The notes beneath the pieces were generated by a model. The model had not been told where the DNA came from. It saw nothing but the letters and a program-made list of their open reading frames with translations, and searched no databases. A DNA stretch of 64,000 nt, taken from the NCBI RefSeq assembly GCF_900091465.1, contig NZ_FMHV01000002.1, positions 1,736,001 through 1,800,000 of the forward strand, written 5' to 3'. Each line of letters opens with the position of its first letter. Position 1 is the first letter of the stretch. The position numbers and the translations under genes were made by a program. The stretch is from Micromonospora rhizosphaerae. GTDB lineage: Bacteria > Actinomycetota > Actinomycetes > Mycobacteriales > Micromonosporaceae. Shown here one piece after another: positions 26,643 through 35,764 of the stretch.

Positions 26643-28474
26643 CAGAAACGCCAGATCCAGGCGTCGGCGATCCGGGTGCCCGGGCCGTAGAGCTGCTCCA
26701 GCGTCCCGCGCAGGCTCTGCGCGTGCGGTGCGTCGTCGGTCAGCGCCAGGCAGGACGCGCCCCAGAAGTGGACGTCCCGGGCGGCCTGCCGACGCTGCTC
26801 GTCGCCGACCGGCGGCTGGATGCCCCGCTTGGCGACATCGGCCAGCAGCGACGAGGTGGGGCGCTTGTAGGTGCCCATGGTGGCCGACCCGTCCCGGCCG
26901 TACGGGCCGATGAAGAAGCCCTCGGGCATGCCGAACTCCGCGTCCGCCGCGGCCGCCCAGCGCATCGGCCACGGATCCTGCGGGGTGGGCAGCGGCACCG
27001 GGACGAGCACCCCGCCGGGGCGTACGCACTGCCGCCAGTGCCCGGCGGTGATGAACTTGGGGACCGACGGGCGGTCGGTGGTCGGCAGGGGCGCCGGGAA
27101 GACGCTCAGCAGCGCGGCGGCGACGGCCAGCGGGACCAGCCGGCGGGCCCGGCCGCGCTCCCGCAGGGCGCGGTCCACCGCGAGCGTCAGCAGGGTGCCG
27201 GCCAGCGGCAGCACCGCGAGGGCGAACCGCATCGGCAGCGCGCCGTCCACCACCGGCAGGCCGGCCAGCAGGGCGTACGGGCCGGGCAGCGCGGTCCGCT
27301 CGCCGCCGATCACCACCTCGGGGCCCAGCGACAGCGCGCCCATCACCAGCGCCGCGGCGACGCAGGCGACGGCCAGCCGGCGGCGTCCGAGCCAGACCGC
27401 GCAGCCGACGGTGACCAGCAGCAGCGGCCAGCCGAGGAAGGTGTTGTACTCGGCCGGGCCGGTGGTCAGCCGGGCCGAGGAGTCGCTGCCCAAAACCGAG
27501 AGCGGGGAGATGGTCCACCAGCTGCTCAGGTCGGCGGAGAAGTAGTACGGGCTGAACATCCCGTCCGCCACCCCCTGCGGCCCGGCGAACTGGAACCACA
27601 GCGGGTACGCCAGCACGACGAGCGCCAGCCCGGCGGCGACCATCAGCCCGCCGCCGAACGCGGGCAGGGCCCGCTGGAGCAGGGCCCGGTCGGTCGCCCC
27701 GTACGCGACCGCCATCACCAGCAGGGCGGCCGCGGCGAGGAAGAGCACCTCCTCGCCGATGAACACCTGGACGGTGACCGCGGCGGCCAGCCCGACCGCC
27801 GCGGCGGCGAGCCGGAGCCGGTCAGGTCCGCCCGGGGTGGCGTCCGGGTCGGCGGCCCGGAGCAGCCGGACCACCAGCCAGACGATCACCGGGACCAGCC
27901 ACTGCGCGGTCATGTGCAGGTGGCTGTTGGTCTGCGAGACCATTCCCGGCCCGAAGCCGCAGAGCCCGGCGCCGAGGCCGGCGGCGAGCCGGCGGGCCCG
28001 GAGCGTCCGGGTGAACAGCAGATACCAGGCGACCGCCGTGCCGGCCAGGTTCGCCGCGGCCAGCAGCGCGAAGGTGACCGGCGCGCCGAGCAGCAGGGTG
28101 ACCGGGGCGAAGAGCACGCCGAGCGCGATCACCGTGGTGTTGGTCATCAGGTTGACCCCGTCCGGCGCGTTGAGCCGGTCGGTGAGCAGGCTGAAGTCGC
28201 CCAGCAGGGCGCGCGAGTCCACAGCCAGGAACCACTCGTAGAGGGTCTGGTCCTCGGGGTTGAGCGCCAGCATCCGCTGCGCCGGCGCCGGCCACAGCCC
28301 CTCGGTGAGCCAGCAGGCGAGCAGCACGAATACCAGCCCGACGAGCAGGTCCGCGCGGTAGCGGACCGCGGTGGCCAGCAGCCGGGCCAACCAGGACGGG
28401 CGGACCACCGCCGGCTCGGTGCGGACAGCCCGCTCCGGGTCGGGCCCGGGGGCCGTGCGGGCTGTGGTGGTCAC
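26642..28474 (-). CDS. Large multi-pass membrane protein (GT-C-like)
   Basis: This 610-aa protein starts at GTG 28474. At least ten hydrophobic segments are visible, the first LLVGLVFVLLACWLTEGLWP. A loop after it has LNPEDQTLYEWFLAVDSRAL and LNAPDGVNLMTN. The outer C-terminal part (from about residue 470) contains PSVPKFITAGHWRQCVRPGG and GMPEGFFIGPYGRDGSATMG. The overall shape resembles GT-C glycosyltransferase-like or YfhO-like membrane proteins, but I see no catalytic signature, so the function is unproven. Upstream in-frame starts exist, but the GTG at 28474 is the first near the hydrophobic core. Confidence 0.75.
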   Translation of the reverse strand: MTTTARTAPGPDPERAVRTEPAVVRPSWLARLLATAVRYRADLLVGLVFVLLACWLTEGLWPAPAQRMLALNPEDQTLYEWFLAVDSRALLGDFSLLTDRLNAPDGVNLMTNTTVIALGVLFAPVTLLLGAPVTFALLAAANLAGTAVAWYLLFTRTLRARRLAAGLGAGLCGFGPGMVSQTNSHLHMTAQWLVPVIVWLVVRLLRAADPDATPGGPDRLRLAAAAVGLAAAVTVQVFIGEEVLFLAAAALLVMAVAYGATDRALLQRALPAFGGGLMVAAGLALVVLAYPLWFQFAGPQGVADGMFSPYYFSADLSSWWTISPLSVLGSDSSARLTTGPAEYNTFLGWPLLLVTVGCAVWLGRRRLAVACVAAALVMGALSLGPEVVIGGERTALPGPYALLAGLPVVDGALPMRFALAVLPLAGTLLTLAVDRALRERGRARRLVPLAVAAALLSVFPAPLPTTDRPSVPKFITAGHWRQCVRPGGVLVPVPLPTPQDPWPMRWAAAADAEFGMPEGFFIGPYGRDGSATMGTYKRPTSSLLADVAKRGIQPPVGDEQRRQAARDVHFWGASCLALTDDAPHAQSLRGTLEQLYGPGTRIADAWIWRF

Positions 28475-28576
28475 GGCCTCGACCCTAGTGGCGGGAACAC
28501 CTCGGGGTACGCCGGGTTGGCGCACAACGGTTACGGTGAGACGGCACCGCCGCGTGTCGGCGCGCCGGTGTCACCC

Positions 28577-28659
28577 GCCCGGGTGGTGGAACGGCAGACA
28601 CGGCCGCCTTAAAAGCGGCTGCCGCAAGGCGTGCGGGTTCGACCCCCGCCCCGGGCACC
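28577..28659 (+). tRNA. tRNA-Leu (anticodon UAA), bldA-type
   Basis: Acceptor arms GCCCGGG (28577-28583) and CCCGGGC (28650-28656) pair fully. The T-arm is GCGGG-TTCGACC-CCCGC. The anticodon stem GCCGC/GCGGC encloses loop CTTAAAA, giving anticodon UAA. A long variable arm, as in Leu tRNAs, is present. CC follows the discriminator A without an encoded terminal A. In streptomycetes this tRNA is bldA and reads the rare UUA codon. Confidence 0.93.
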
Positions 28660-28768
28660 GAGACTCTCAGCCTTTGCACAGCTTTGCGCTCAGCGCGGGG
28701 CTGGCGGCCCCGTTTACCCTGGAGGATGCACGTTGACGTGCATTGACCCCCTGAGGGAGGCCTGAGAA

Positions 28769-29620
28769 GTGAAGACCACGAACCCGGTGCTCGCCCGGCT
28801 CGGCCAGGCGGCCGAGCGCGAGCGGGCGGCGGGGTACGCCCAGCCCGGGCCGTACGGACAGCCCGGTTACCCCCAGCAGTACCAGTACCCGACGGGCGGC
28901 TACGCCCCGCCGCAGTACCCGACGGCGAGCGGCTACCCGGCGGCGCCGCCCACCGTGACCCCGATGACCCTGGACGACGTCGTCGTCAAGACGGTCATGC
29001 TGCTCGGCATCCTGGGCGCCTCCGCCGCGGCCGCCTGGGTGCTCGTGCCGGACGCCCTGGTCAGCGTCGCCTGGATCGGCGCCGCGGTCGTCGGCCTGGC
29101 GCTCGGTCTGATCATCTCGTTCTCCCGGATGGCCAACCCGGCGCTGGTCGTGGCGTACTCGATCGTCGAGGGCGTCTTCGTCGGCATGGTCAGCAAGGCG
29201 TTCGAGTCGCTCTACGACGGCATCGTGCTCCAGGCCGTGGTGGCCAGCTTCGGCGTCTTCTTCCTGATGGCGATGATCTACAAGGCCCGGGTTATCCGGG
29301 CGACCCCGCGGTTCGCCCGGATCATGATCTCGATCATGGTCGGCCTCTTCGCGGCCATGCTGATCAACCTGGTGCTCGCGCTCTTCGGCATCAACACCCA
29401 CCTGCGCGACGGCAGCCCGCTGGCCATCGGCTTCAGCCTGGTCTGCATCGTGGTCGCCTCGCTGAGCTTCGTGCTCAACTTCCACGAGATCGAAGAGGGC
29501 GTCCGGATGGGGCTCCCGCAGCGCTACTCCTGGACCGCCGCCTTCGGCATCGTGGTCGGCCTGGTCTGGCTCTACCTGGAGATCCTGCGCCTGCTGAGCT
29601 ACTTCCAGGGCGACGACTGA
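28769..29620 (+). CDS. Bax inhibitor-1/YccA family membrane protein (copy 1)
   Basis: This 283-aa protein starts at GTG 28769. A Pro/Tyr/Gln-rich cytoplasmic tail with repeats (GQPGYPQQYQYP, residues 20-70) leads into seven membrane segments. LGLIISFSRMANPALVVAYS and FHEIEEGVRMGLPQRYSWTA match the UPF0005/BI-1 family, which in bacteria mediates cation leak. The next gene is a paralog without the tail. A terminator-like hairpin follows. No regulator is adjacent. Confidence 0.9.
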   Translation: MKTTNPVLARLGQAAERERAAGYAQPGPYGQPGYPQQYQYPTGGYAPPQYPTASGYPAAPPTVTPMTLDDVVVKTVMLLGILGASAAAAWVLVPDALVSVAWIGAAVVGLALGLIISFSRMANPALVVAYSIVEGVFVGMVSKAFESLYDGIVLQAVVASFGVFFLMAMIYKARVIRATPRFARIMISIMVGLFAAMLINLVLALFGINTHLRDGSPLAIGFSLVCIVVASLSFVLNFHEIEEGVRMGLPQRYSWTAAFGIVVGLVWLYLEILRLLSYFQGDD

Positions 29621-29640
29621 CCGGTTCGCCGTACGACCCC

Positions 29641-29681
29641 GGCGCCCGCCTCCGCGACAGCGGCGGCGGGCGCCGTCGTTT
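29641..29681 (+). terminator. Hairpin with T-run after first BI-1 gene
   Basis: GGCGCCCGCC (29641-29650) pairs with GGCGGGCGCC (29665-29674), followed by GTCGTTTT. It is the clearest rho-independent-style terminator in the window. Confidence 0.85.
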
Positions 29682-29744
29682 TCCCGTCCCCACCGAGCCG
29701 TCCGGGGCAGAGTGGACCCCGGGTACGTCGGCGAGGAGGTCGCG

Positions 29745-30503
29745 GTGCAAAGTGCCAACCCGGTGCTGACCCGACTGGACGACGTCAGCGGGACCGAACG
29801 CCAGATGGCAGCGGTCGGGGCCGCCGAGGCGATGACCGTGGACGACGTCGTGGTCCGGACGGTCGGCCTGCTGCTGCTCACCGGCGTCACCGCGGGGGTC
29901 ACCTGGGCGGTCGTGCCGCAGGCGGTGTGGATCTCGGCGGCGCTGGCCGGCACCGCGCTGGCCGGTCTGGTGCTGGTGCTGGTCATCTCGCTGAAGCAGA
30001 TCACCAACCCGCTGCTCATCGCCGGGTACGCCGTGCTCCAGGGTCTGCTGCTCGGCGTGGCCAGCCGGGCCTTCGAAATGATCTACCCCGGGATCGTGGT
30101 GCAGGCGGTGGCGGGCACGTTCGGCGTCTTCCTCGGCATGGCCCTGCTCTACCGGGCGCGGCTGATCCGGGCCACCCCGCGGCTGGCCCGGCTGGTCACC
30201 GGCACCTTGATCGGCATCGTCGCGATCAGCCTGGTCAACCTGGTGACCTACCTGCTCACCGGCCGGCAGGGGCTCGAGGTCTACAGCCTCACCACCGAGG
30301 TCGGCTGGCTGCCGTACGCCTTCTCGGTGGTCGCGATCATCGCCGGTGCGTTCAGCTTCATCCTCGACTTCGACCTGGTCGAGCGCTCGGTCCGCGCCGG
30401 CCTGCCCCGCCGCTACGCCTGGTTCTGCGCGTTCGGCCTGCTGGTCGGGCTGATCTTCCTGTACTGGCAGATCCTCCGCCTGCTCAGCTACCTGCGCCGG
30501 TGA
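29745..30503 (+). CDS. Bax inhibitor-1/YccA family membrane protein (copy 2)
   Basis: This 252-aa paralog of the previous gene starts at GTG 29745, with GAGGAGG at 29733-29739. An in-frame GTG at 29712 has no such site. The start VQSANPVLTRLDDVSG matches the opening of copy 1 (TTNPVLARLG). It lacks the Pro/Tyr tail but keeps LVLVISLKQITNPLLIAGYA and FDLVERSVRAGLPRRYAWFC. It probably arose by tandem duplication followed by divergence, though the two are separated by a terminator. Confidence 0.88.
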   Translation: MQSANPVLTRLDDVSGTERQMAAVGAAEAMTVDDVVVRTVGLLLLTGVTAGVTWAVVPQAVWISAALAGTALAGLVLVLVISLKQITNPLLIAGYAVLQGLLLGVASRAFEMIYPGIVVQAVAGTFGVFLGMALLYRARLIRATPRLARLVTGTLIGIVAISLVNLVTYLLTGRQGLEVYSLTTEVGWLPYAFSVVAIIAGAFSFILDFDLVERSVRAGLPRRYAWFCAFGLLVGLIFLYWQILRLLSYLRR

Positions 30504-30528
30504 GGGGCGGCCCCTAGACTCGGCGGCG

Positions 30529-30849
30529 ATGAGTGCAGTGGAACTGGACCGGGCGGTGGAGCTGCTGGTCCGTCAGGTCGGGCACTGGCAGCAGCCGCGC
30601 TGGTCCGCCGCGGCCGAGGGCGGCAACGTGTCCCGCGCCGACCTGGTGCACAAGCTGGTGCAGGAGATCGCCAACCTCGCGGCGGACGTCGAGGGTGAGC
30701 CGCGCCGGGACGTACCCCGGTTGGACAACGACCTGGCCCTGCCCGACCAGCTCCGGGTGGTCGCCGCCGACCTGGTGGCGGCGGGCCCGCCGGATGCCGT
30801 GCTGGCCGGGGCCGCGGCCGCGGTGGCGGCGACCCGCTCCGCGCTCTGA
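30529..30849 (+). CDS. Small conserved hypothetical protein
   Basis: This 106-aa protein starts at ATG 30529. It reads MSAVELDRAVELLVRQVGHW, then SAAAEGGNVSRADLVHKLVQ and LAADLVAAGPPDAVL. It is predicted mostly helical and soluble, with no motif I recognise. It ends 5 bp from the convergent CYTH-CHAD gene. Codon bias is normal, which supports it as a real gene. Function is unknown. Confidence 0.65.
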   Translation: MSAVELDRAVELLVRQVGHWQQPRWSAAAEGGNVSRADLVHKLVQEIANLAADVEGEPRRDVPRLDNDLALPDQLRVVAADLVAAGPPDAVLAGAAAAVAATRSAL

Positions 30850-30853
30850 CCGA

Positions 30854-32344
30854 TCATCCCTTCAGCCAGCGCCGCACCTTCCGCCGCCGGGCCCGGTCGC
30901 GGGCCCGGCCGAGGCCCCGCAGGTCCCGGTCGGCCGCCGCGGCCTGCCGCGCGTGCAGGATCCCGTACGTGAAGGTGTTCTCGCCGTCGGCGTTCGCGCG
31001 CAGCGCCTGCCGCCGCAGCACCTCGCGGGTGACCACCGAGTCCTGGTGCGCGCCGAGCAGGTCCTGGAGGTCCTTGAGCCGGTCCCCCAGGGCGGCGGCG
31101 GGCTTCCCGGCGGCCGGCTCACGGACCTCGACCGCGTACCGGGCCGCCTTGTACGCCTTCCGCGCCTCGTGCAGCGCGACGGCCTCCTCCTCGCCGGGCC
31201 CGTCCAGGGCCCGGTCCAGCCGATCGTCCGCCCTGGCCACCGCCCGGCGCACCCGGCGGGCGACCCAGCGCGCGTCCACCGTCCGCGCGGTCTGCCCCTC
31301 GAGCAGCTTGTCCAGCCGGGTCAGCAGGTCGATGTACCGGTCGGAGTCGAGCGCCTGGCGCAGCCCGTCGAGGGCCGTGGCCTCGTCGGCGGCGAAGCGC
31401 TCCGCGATCCGCGCGGCGACCGGCCCGAGCACCAGGTCGGCAGGCTCGGCGTGCACCGCCTCGGCCAGCCGGGCGGCCAGCACCTGGGCGTCCCGCATCG
31501 GCCCGAGCTGGCCGCCGAGCCAGCGGAGTTCGGTGCGGAGCGGTTCGCTCGCCCGCCGGTCCCACAGGCCACGAAACGTCCGCAGGGTGGCGCGCAGCCG
31601 GCGGACCGCGACCCGCATGTCGTGCACCGCCTCCTCGTCGCCGTCCCGGGCGCCGGGATGGTTGGCGATCAGCACGTCGCGTTGGGCGCGTGCGTAGTCG
31701 AGGACGGGTGCCGCCCCCGGATCGGTGGTGCGTTCCAGCTGCGCGGCGGCGAGCCGGGTGGCGAGGGCGCGGTGCGACTTGGAGACGGGCACCGGGCGGG
31801 CGCCGGCGTCGCGCAGCCGCGCGTCCACCGCGTCGAGCAGCCGGTCGTCGCCGTCGACCAGCTCGACCTCGATCTCGTGCCACGCCTGCCGCTCGCCGGT
31901 GACCAGGTCCCGCCCCTCGACGGTGTCCTCGGCGACCTCGGCCAGCGCCCGGCCCTGCTCGTCGAGCAGCCGGCGCTCGATCCGGCGGGTGGTGATCCGC
32001 GCCGCCGGGGCGACCGGTCGGCCCCGGGACGCGGCCCGGAACAGCGCGGCCAGCTCGGCGGGCGGGTCCGCGTCGTCCGCCCCGGCCGGGAACTGGTATT
32101 CGGTCCGGTCGCCGCCGGCTGCGCCGACCTTGAGGTGCCAGCCGGCGTCATGCCCCCCGGTACGCCGGCGCAGCGCGAACCCGCTGCGGGCCAGCCGCAG
32201 GTCGGCGGTGTCCAGGTAGACCGCGTCCAGATCGAGCGCGGTGGCGTCCGACATCGTCGCGACGCCACCGCAGCCCGTCAGGTCCGGCAGTCGGAACCCC
32301 TCGCCCCCGGAGTACTTGCGCTCCCGCTCCACGACGCTGGCCAT
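30854..32344 (-). CDS. CYTH and CHAD domain protein
   Basis: This 496-aa protein starts at ATG 32344. The CYTH phosphohydrolase/adenylate-cyclase-fold domain opens with VVERERKY (ExExK motif, residues 4-11) and extends to about 200, with FALRRRTGGHDAGWHLKV. The CHAD domain follows (about 215-496) with VHDMRVAVRRLRATLRTFRG and HEARKAYKAARYAVEV, conserved His and Arg that bind polyphosphate. It may act on triphosphates or polyphosphate. ppx is elsewhere in the window. Confidence 0.9.
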   Translation of the reverse strand: MASVVERERKYSGGEGFRLPDLTGCGGVATMSDATALDLDAVYLDTADLRLARSGFALRRRTGGHDAGWHLKVGAAGGDRTEYQFPAGADDADPPAELAALFRAASRGRPVAPAARITTRRIERRLLDEQGRALAEVAEDTVEGRDLVTGERQAWHEIEVELVDGDDRLLDAVDARLRDAGARPVPVSKSHRALATRLAAAQLERTTDPGAAPVLDYARAQRDVLIANHPGARDGDEEAVHDMRVAVRRLRATLRTFRGLWDRRASEPLRTELRWLGGQLGPMRDAQVLAARLAEAVHAEPADLVLGPVAARIAERFAADEATALDGLRQALDSDRYIDLLTRLDKLLEGQTARTVDARWVARRVRRAVARADDRLDRALDGPGEEEAVALHEARKAYKAARYAVEVREPAAGKPAAALGDRLKDLQDLLGAHQDSVVTREVLRRQALRANADGENTFTYGILHARQAAAADRDLRGLGRARDRARRRKVRRWLKG

Positions 32345-32384
32345 GATGATCCGGTACCCCGGGGTGCCACCGGCGAACCGCTGC

Positions 32385-33647
32385 TCAGCTCAGCCGCTCG
32401 AGCACCATCGCCATGCCCTGGCCACCGCCGACGCACATGGTCTCCAGGCCGATGGTCTTGTCGTGCCACTCCAGGGCGTTGAGCAGGGTGCCGGTGATCC
32501 GGGCCCCGGTCATGCCGAACGGGTGGCCGACGGCGATCGCGCCGCCCATCACGTTCAGCTTCTCCTCCGGGATGCCGAGCTGCCGGTAGGAGGGGATCAC
32601 CTGGGCGGCGAAGGCCTCGTTGATCTCGACCAGGTCGACGTCGTCGATGGTCATCCCGGCCCGCTTCAGGGCCTGCTTGGACGCCTCGACCGGGCCGAGG
32701 CCCATGATCTCCGGGGAGAGCGCGGTGACGCCGGTGGAGACGATCCGGGCCAGCGGGGTGAGCCCGAGGTCCTTCGCCCGCTGGGCGCTCATGATCACCA
32801 CGGCCGCGGCGCCGTCGTTGAGCGGGCAGCAGTTGCCGGCGGTGATCCGGCCGTCCGGCCGGAAGACCGGCTTCAGGCCGGCGACCGCCTCCAGGGTCAC
32901 CCCGGGGCGCGGGCCGTCATCCTTGCTGACCACGGTGCCGTTCGGCGTGGTGACCGGGGTGATCTCCCGGGCCCAGAACCCGTCGGCGATCGCCTTCTCG
33001 GCCAGGTTCTGGCTGCGCACGCCGAAGGCGTCCATGTCCTCGCGGGTGATGTCGTACACCTGGGCGAGGTTCTCCGCGGTCTGGCCCATGGCCAGGTAGA
33101 TGTCGGGGAGCCGGCCGTCCTCGCGTGGGTCGGTCCACACCTCCGTGCCGCCCTGGGCACGGGCCGCCGAGCGCTTGCGGGCCTCGGCGAAGCGGGGGTT
33201 CTCCCAGCCGCCGCCGACCAGCGCCTGCGCCTCCGGCGGCAGGGTGTCCGAGTTGCCGCGGGCGTACCGGGAGACCGTCTCCACGCCGGCGGAGATGAAG
33301 ACGTCGCCCTCGCCGGCCTTGATCGCGTGCATGGCCATCCGGGTGGTCTGCAGCGACGAGGCGCAGTAGCGGGTCAGGGTGGCGCCCGGCAGGCCGTCCA
33401 GGCCCATCAGGGTGGCGACCACCCGAGCCATGTTGAAGCCCTGCTCGCCGCCGGGCAGGCCGCAGCCCAGGTAGAGATCCTCGATCTCGGTCGGGTCCAG
33501 TTGGGGGACCTTGTCCAGGGCGGCCTGGATGATGGTGGCGGCGAGGTCGTCCGGGCGGACCTCACGCAGCGAACCCTTGAACGCGCGGCCGATGGGGGAC
33601 CGGGCGGTGGCGACGATGACGGCGTCGCGGGACGACTCAATCGGCAT
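32385..33647 (-). CDS. fadA: Acetyl-CoA C-acyltransferase (thiolase)
   Basis: This 420-aa thiolase starts at ATG 33647. The nucleophile is Cys in [14 protein letters not shown] near residue 94. The second signature [16 protein letters not shown] and His in [17 protein letters not shown] (near 373) follow. The last catalytic Cys is in [18 protein letters not shown] sequence near 402. The role is beta-oxidation of fatty acids or sterol side chains. In mycobacteria a thiolase precedes SGNH hydrolases and cbs as here. A palindrome sits just upstream of its start. Confidence 0.95.
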   Translation of the reverse strand: MPIESSRDAVIVATARSPIGRAFKGSLREVRPDDLAATIIQAALDKVPQLDPTEIEDLYLGCGLPGGEQGFNMARVVATLMGLDGLPGATLTRYCASSLQTTRMAMHAIKAGEGDVFISAGVETVSRYARGNSDTLPPEAQALVGGGWENPRFAEARKRSAARAQGGTEVWTDPREDGRLPDIYLAMGQTAENLAQVYDITREDMDAFGVRSQNLAEKAIADGFWAREITPVTTPNGTVVSKDDGPRPGVTLEAVAGLKPVFRPDGRITAGNCCPLNDGAAAVVIMSAQRAKDLGLTPLARIVSTGVTALSPEIMGLGPVEASKQALKRAGMTIDDVDLVEINEAFAAQVIPSYRQLGIPEEKLNVMGGAIAVGHPFGMTGARITGTLLNALEWHDKTIGLETMCVGGGQGMAMVLERLS

Positions 33648-33650
33648 GAA

Positions 33651-33676
33651 CCAACGTTAACCCGCGGGTAACTTGG
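33651..33676. promoter_or_regulatory. Palindromic operator at the thiolase start
   Basis: CCAACGTTAACCCG (33651-33664) and CGGGTAACTTGG (33665-33676) are complementary except for two extra bases in the left arm. It ends 4 nt from the start codon, so binding would block transcription or translation start. TetR-type beta-oxidation repressors are plausible binders, but no regulator is nearby. Confidence 0.6.
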
Positions 33677-33735
33677 CGCGGAAGCAGCGCGGACGGCGGG
33701 AAATGTCACCCCACCGCGGCTGCCTTCCGGGTCGG

Positions 33736-34551
33736 TCAGTGGTGGCGGAAGGCCACCTTCGCCGCCGCCTCGACCGCCGGTAGCAGGGCGTGCGCCCAGA
33801 CCCGGTAGCCGTCGGCGGAGGGGTGATAGCCGTCGTGGCAGAGCGTCCCGGCGTCCGCCCGGAACACCGGACCGGCCTCGGTGCAGAGGTCGACCACGGT
33901 GCCGCCGGCGTCGAGCACGGACGCCATCTGGGCGCGGGCGATTCGCCGCCCCGACCAGGCGAGCACGTGCCGCAGCGGGGACGCCACCGCGCGGATCGCG
34001 CCCAGGTCCGGGCAGGTGCCCACGACCACCTCGACGTGCGCCTCGCGCAGCCGACGGACGGCCGAACCGAGGTAGGCCGCCGCGTCGCCCGGGCGGGCCA
34101 GCGCGGTGGCATCGTTGGCCCCGACCAGGATCACCGCCACGTCGGGACGTTCGCCGAGCAGTGCCCGGGCCACCTGGGTGGCGAGGTCGGTGGAGCGGGA
34201 GCCGGAGACCCCGACGCTGGAGAGGTGCACCTGCCGACCGGTCGGGCCCTCGGCGAGCAGATGGGCCAGCTGGCCGCCGATGGTCTCCTCGAAGCGTTCC
34301 ACGCCGACCCCGAGCGCCGAGGAGTCGCCGAGCAGCACCAGCCGCAGCGGCGGGGCGCCCGCCCGGCCGACGGTGGCACGCAGGGCCAGGCCCAGCTCCG
34401 GCTGGGCGTACCGGCGGTTGCGGGCGGCGATGGCCTGGCCGGCGAGGACGGCGGCCCCGCCCACCGTGCCGGCGACCAGGGACAGCGCCGCGGCCCGTCC
34501 CAGCCGGACCACGAGGTCATTGCGCTCGGTTCGCTCGCTGGGCTCGCTCAT
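33736..34551 (-). CDS. SGNH/GDSL hydrolase (copy 2)
   Basis: This 271-aa protein starts at ATG 34551. Block I is LVLLGDSSALGVGV with Ser near residue 74. Block III is VILVGANDAT near 145. Block V is LCHDGYHPSADGYR near 245, with the Asp-x-x-His pair. An N-terminal hydrophobic segment (AALSLVAGTVGGAAVLAGQA) may anchor it. It is the downstream partner of the other SGNH gene, overlapping by 4 nt (ATGA). The first codons contain GAGCGAGC words resembling dispersed repeats. Confidence 0.88.
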   Translation of the reverse strand: MSEPSERTERNDLVVRLGRAAALSLVAGTVGGAAVLAGQAIAARNRRYAQPELGLALRATVGRAGAPPLRLVLLGDSSALGVGVERFEETIGGQLAHLLAEGPTGRQVHLSSVGVSGSRSTDLATQVARALLGERPDVAVILVGANDATALARPGDAAAYLGSAVRRLREAHVEVVVGTCPDLGAIRAVASPLRHVLAWSGRRIARAQMASVLDAGGTVVDLCTEAGPVFRADAGTLCHDGYHPSADGYRVWAHALLPAVEAAAKVAFRHH

Positions 34552-35594
34552 GCCAGTCCCTCCAGTGTGGGTGAGTCGGCGGCGGGGCCGGGTTGCGGCA
34601 CCGCGCCGACGCCGAAGAACGCGCGCCGCCGCAGCTGCGCCCAGCGACCGCCCGGCCCCCGGTCACGGCCCCTGACCTGGGTGCCGCTGACCTCGGTGCC
34701 GGCGTGCCGGGCCGCCTCGTGGGCCGCCTCCGGCAGCGACCGTACCCCCTCGCCGCGGGCGAGCGTAGGCCGGCGTTCCGGTCCGGCGCCGAGCGCGGAG
34801 AGGATGGTGGGCAGCATTGCCGCCGCGGCCACCGCGTACCCCTCGGCGGACGGGTGGAACCGGTCCCAGGCGAACATCCGGGCCGGCTCGGCGGCGAACC
34901 GGGGACCGAGCAGGTCGCCGAGGGACACCGTCCAGCCGCCGGCCTCGACCACCGCCACCGTCTGGGCGGCGGCCAGCTGCCGGCTCCAGCGCCGCGCCAG
35001 CCAGCGCAGCGGCGGCTGGATCGGCTGGATCGCGCCCAGGTCGGGGCAGGTGCCGACGACCACCTCGCAGCCGGCCGCGCGCAGCGAGCGGACGGCCTCG
35101 ACCAGGTAGCGCACGGCGACCGCCGGCGGGGTGCGGTTGGTGACGTCATTACCGCCGATCAGGATGACCGCGACGTCCGGTTCGCTCTCCAGGGCCGACT
35201 CCACCTGCGGCTTGAGCCCGGCCGAGAGCGCGCCCACCACGGCGAACCGGCACAGCCGGACCGGCCGGTGCAGCCGGCGGGACAGGCCGGTGGCCAGCAG
35301 CGCACCGGGGGTCTCCCGACGGCGGTGCACGCCGTAGCCGGCGGCCGAGGAATCGCCGAGGATCACCATGGTGATCGGCGGGCCGGGGAACTTCGCGCCG
35401 TACACCCCGTCACAGCGCGGCGGGGGAGCCTCGGCCATCGGGATGGTGCGCCGGGCCTGGCGGGCCTGGCCGAGCAGCACGCCACCCGTCGCGGCGGTGG
35501 CCGCCACGGTGGCGCCCGTGCCGATCGCCGCCAGGCGGGCGATCCGCCGGGCGCGTCGCCAGCCGGCCGGTACGACGGAACCAGCGTCCCCCAT
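34548..35594 (-). CDS. SGNH/GDSL hydrolase (copy 1)
   Basis: This 348-aa protein starts at ATG 35594. An N-terminal hydrophobic stretch (AAIGTGATVAATAATGGVLLG) is followed by ITMVILGDSSAAGYGVHRRR (Ser near 77), VILIGGNDVTNRTPP near 145 and WDRFHPSAEGYAVAAAA near 245. The C-terminal 85 residues are extra compared with copy 2 and are Arg/Gly rich. It probably encodes an envelope esterase or lipase. Both copies share block spacing, so they are likely paralogs from tandem duplication. Confidence 0.88.
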   Translation of the reverse strand: MGDAGSVVPAGWRRARRIARLAAIGTGATVAATAATGGVLLGQARQARRTIPMAEAPPPRCDGVYGAKFPGPPITMVILGDSSAAGYGVHRRRETPGALLATGLSRRLHRPVRLCRFAVVGALSAGLKPQVESALESEPDVAVILIGGNDVTNRTPPAVAVRYLVEAVRSLRAAGCEVVVGTCPDLGAIQPIQPPLRWLARRWSRQLAAAQTVAVVEAGGWTVSLGDLLGPRFAAEPARMFAWDRFHPSAEGYAVAAAAMLPTILSALGAGPERRPTLARGEGVRSLPEAAHEAARHAGTEVSGTQVRGRDRGPGGRWAQLRRRAFFGVGAVPQPGPAADSPTLEGLA

Positions 35595-35764
35595 GAAGCG
35601 ACATTATCGCGCCGGCGCGACACGCCGCGCTCGTCGTGGCAGCCGCTCCAGGGCTGCGCGACACGCGTTCTGGGTACCACTCCCGACGGGCCGTCGCGGG
35701 GGCGTCCGTCGGGTCGGGCTTGCGCCCGGGCGGCACCCTGGTCAAGCGGAAAGGGGCACCGGAG

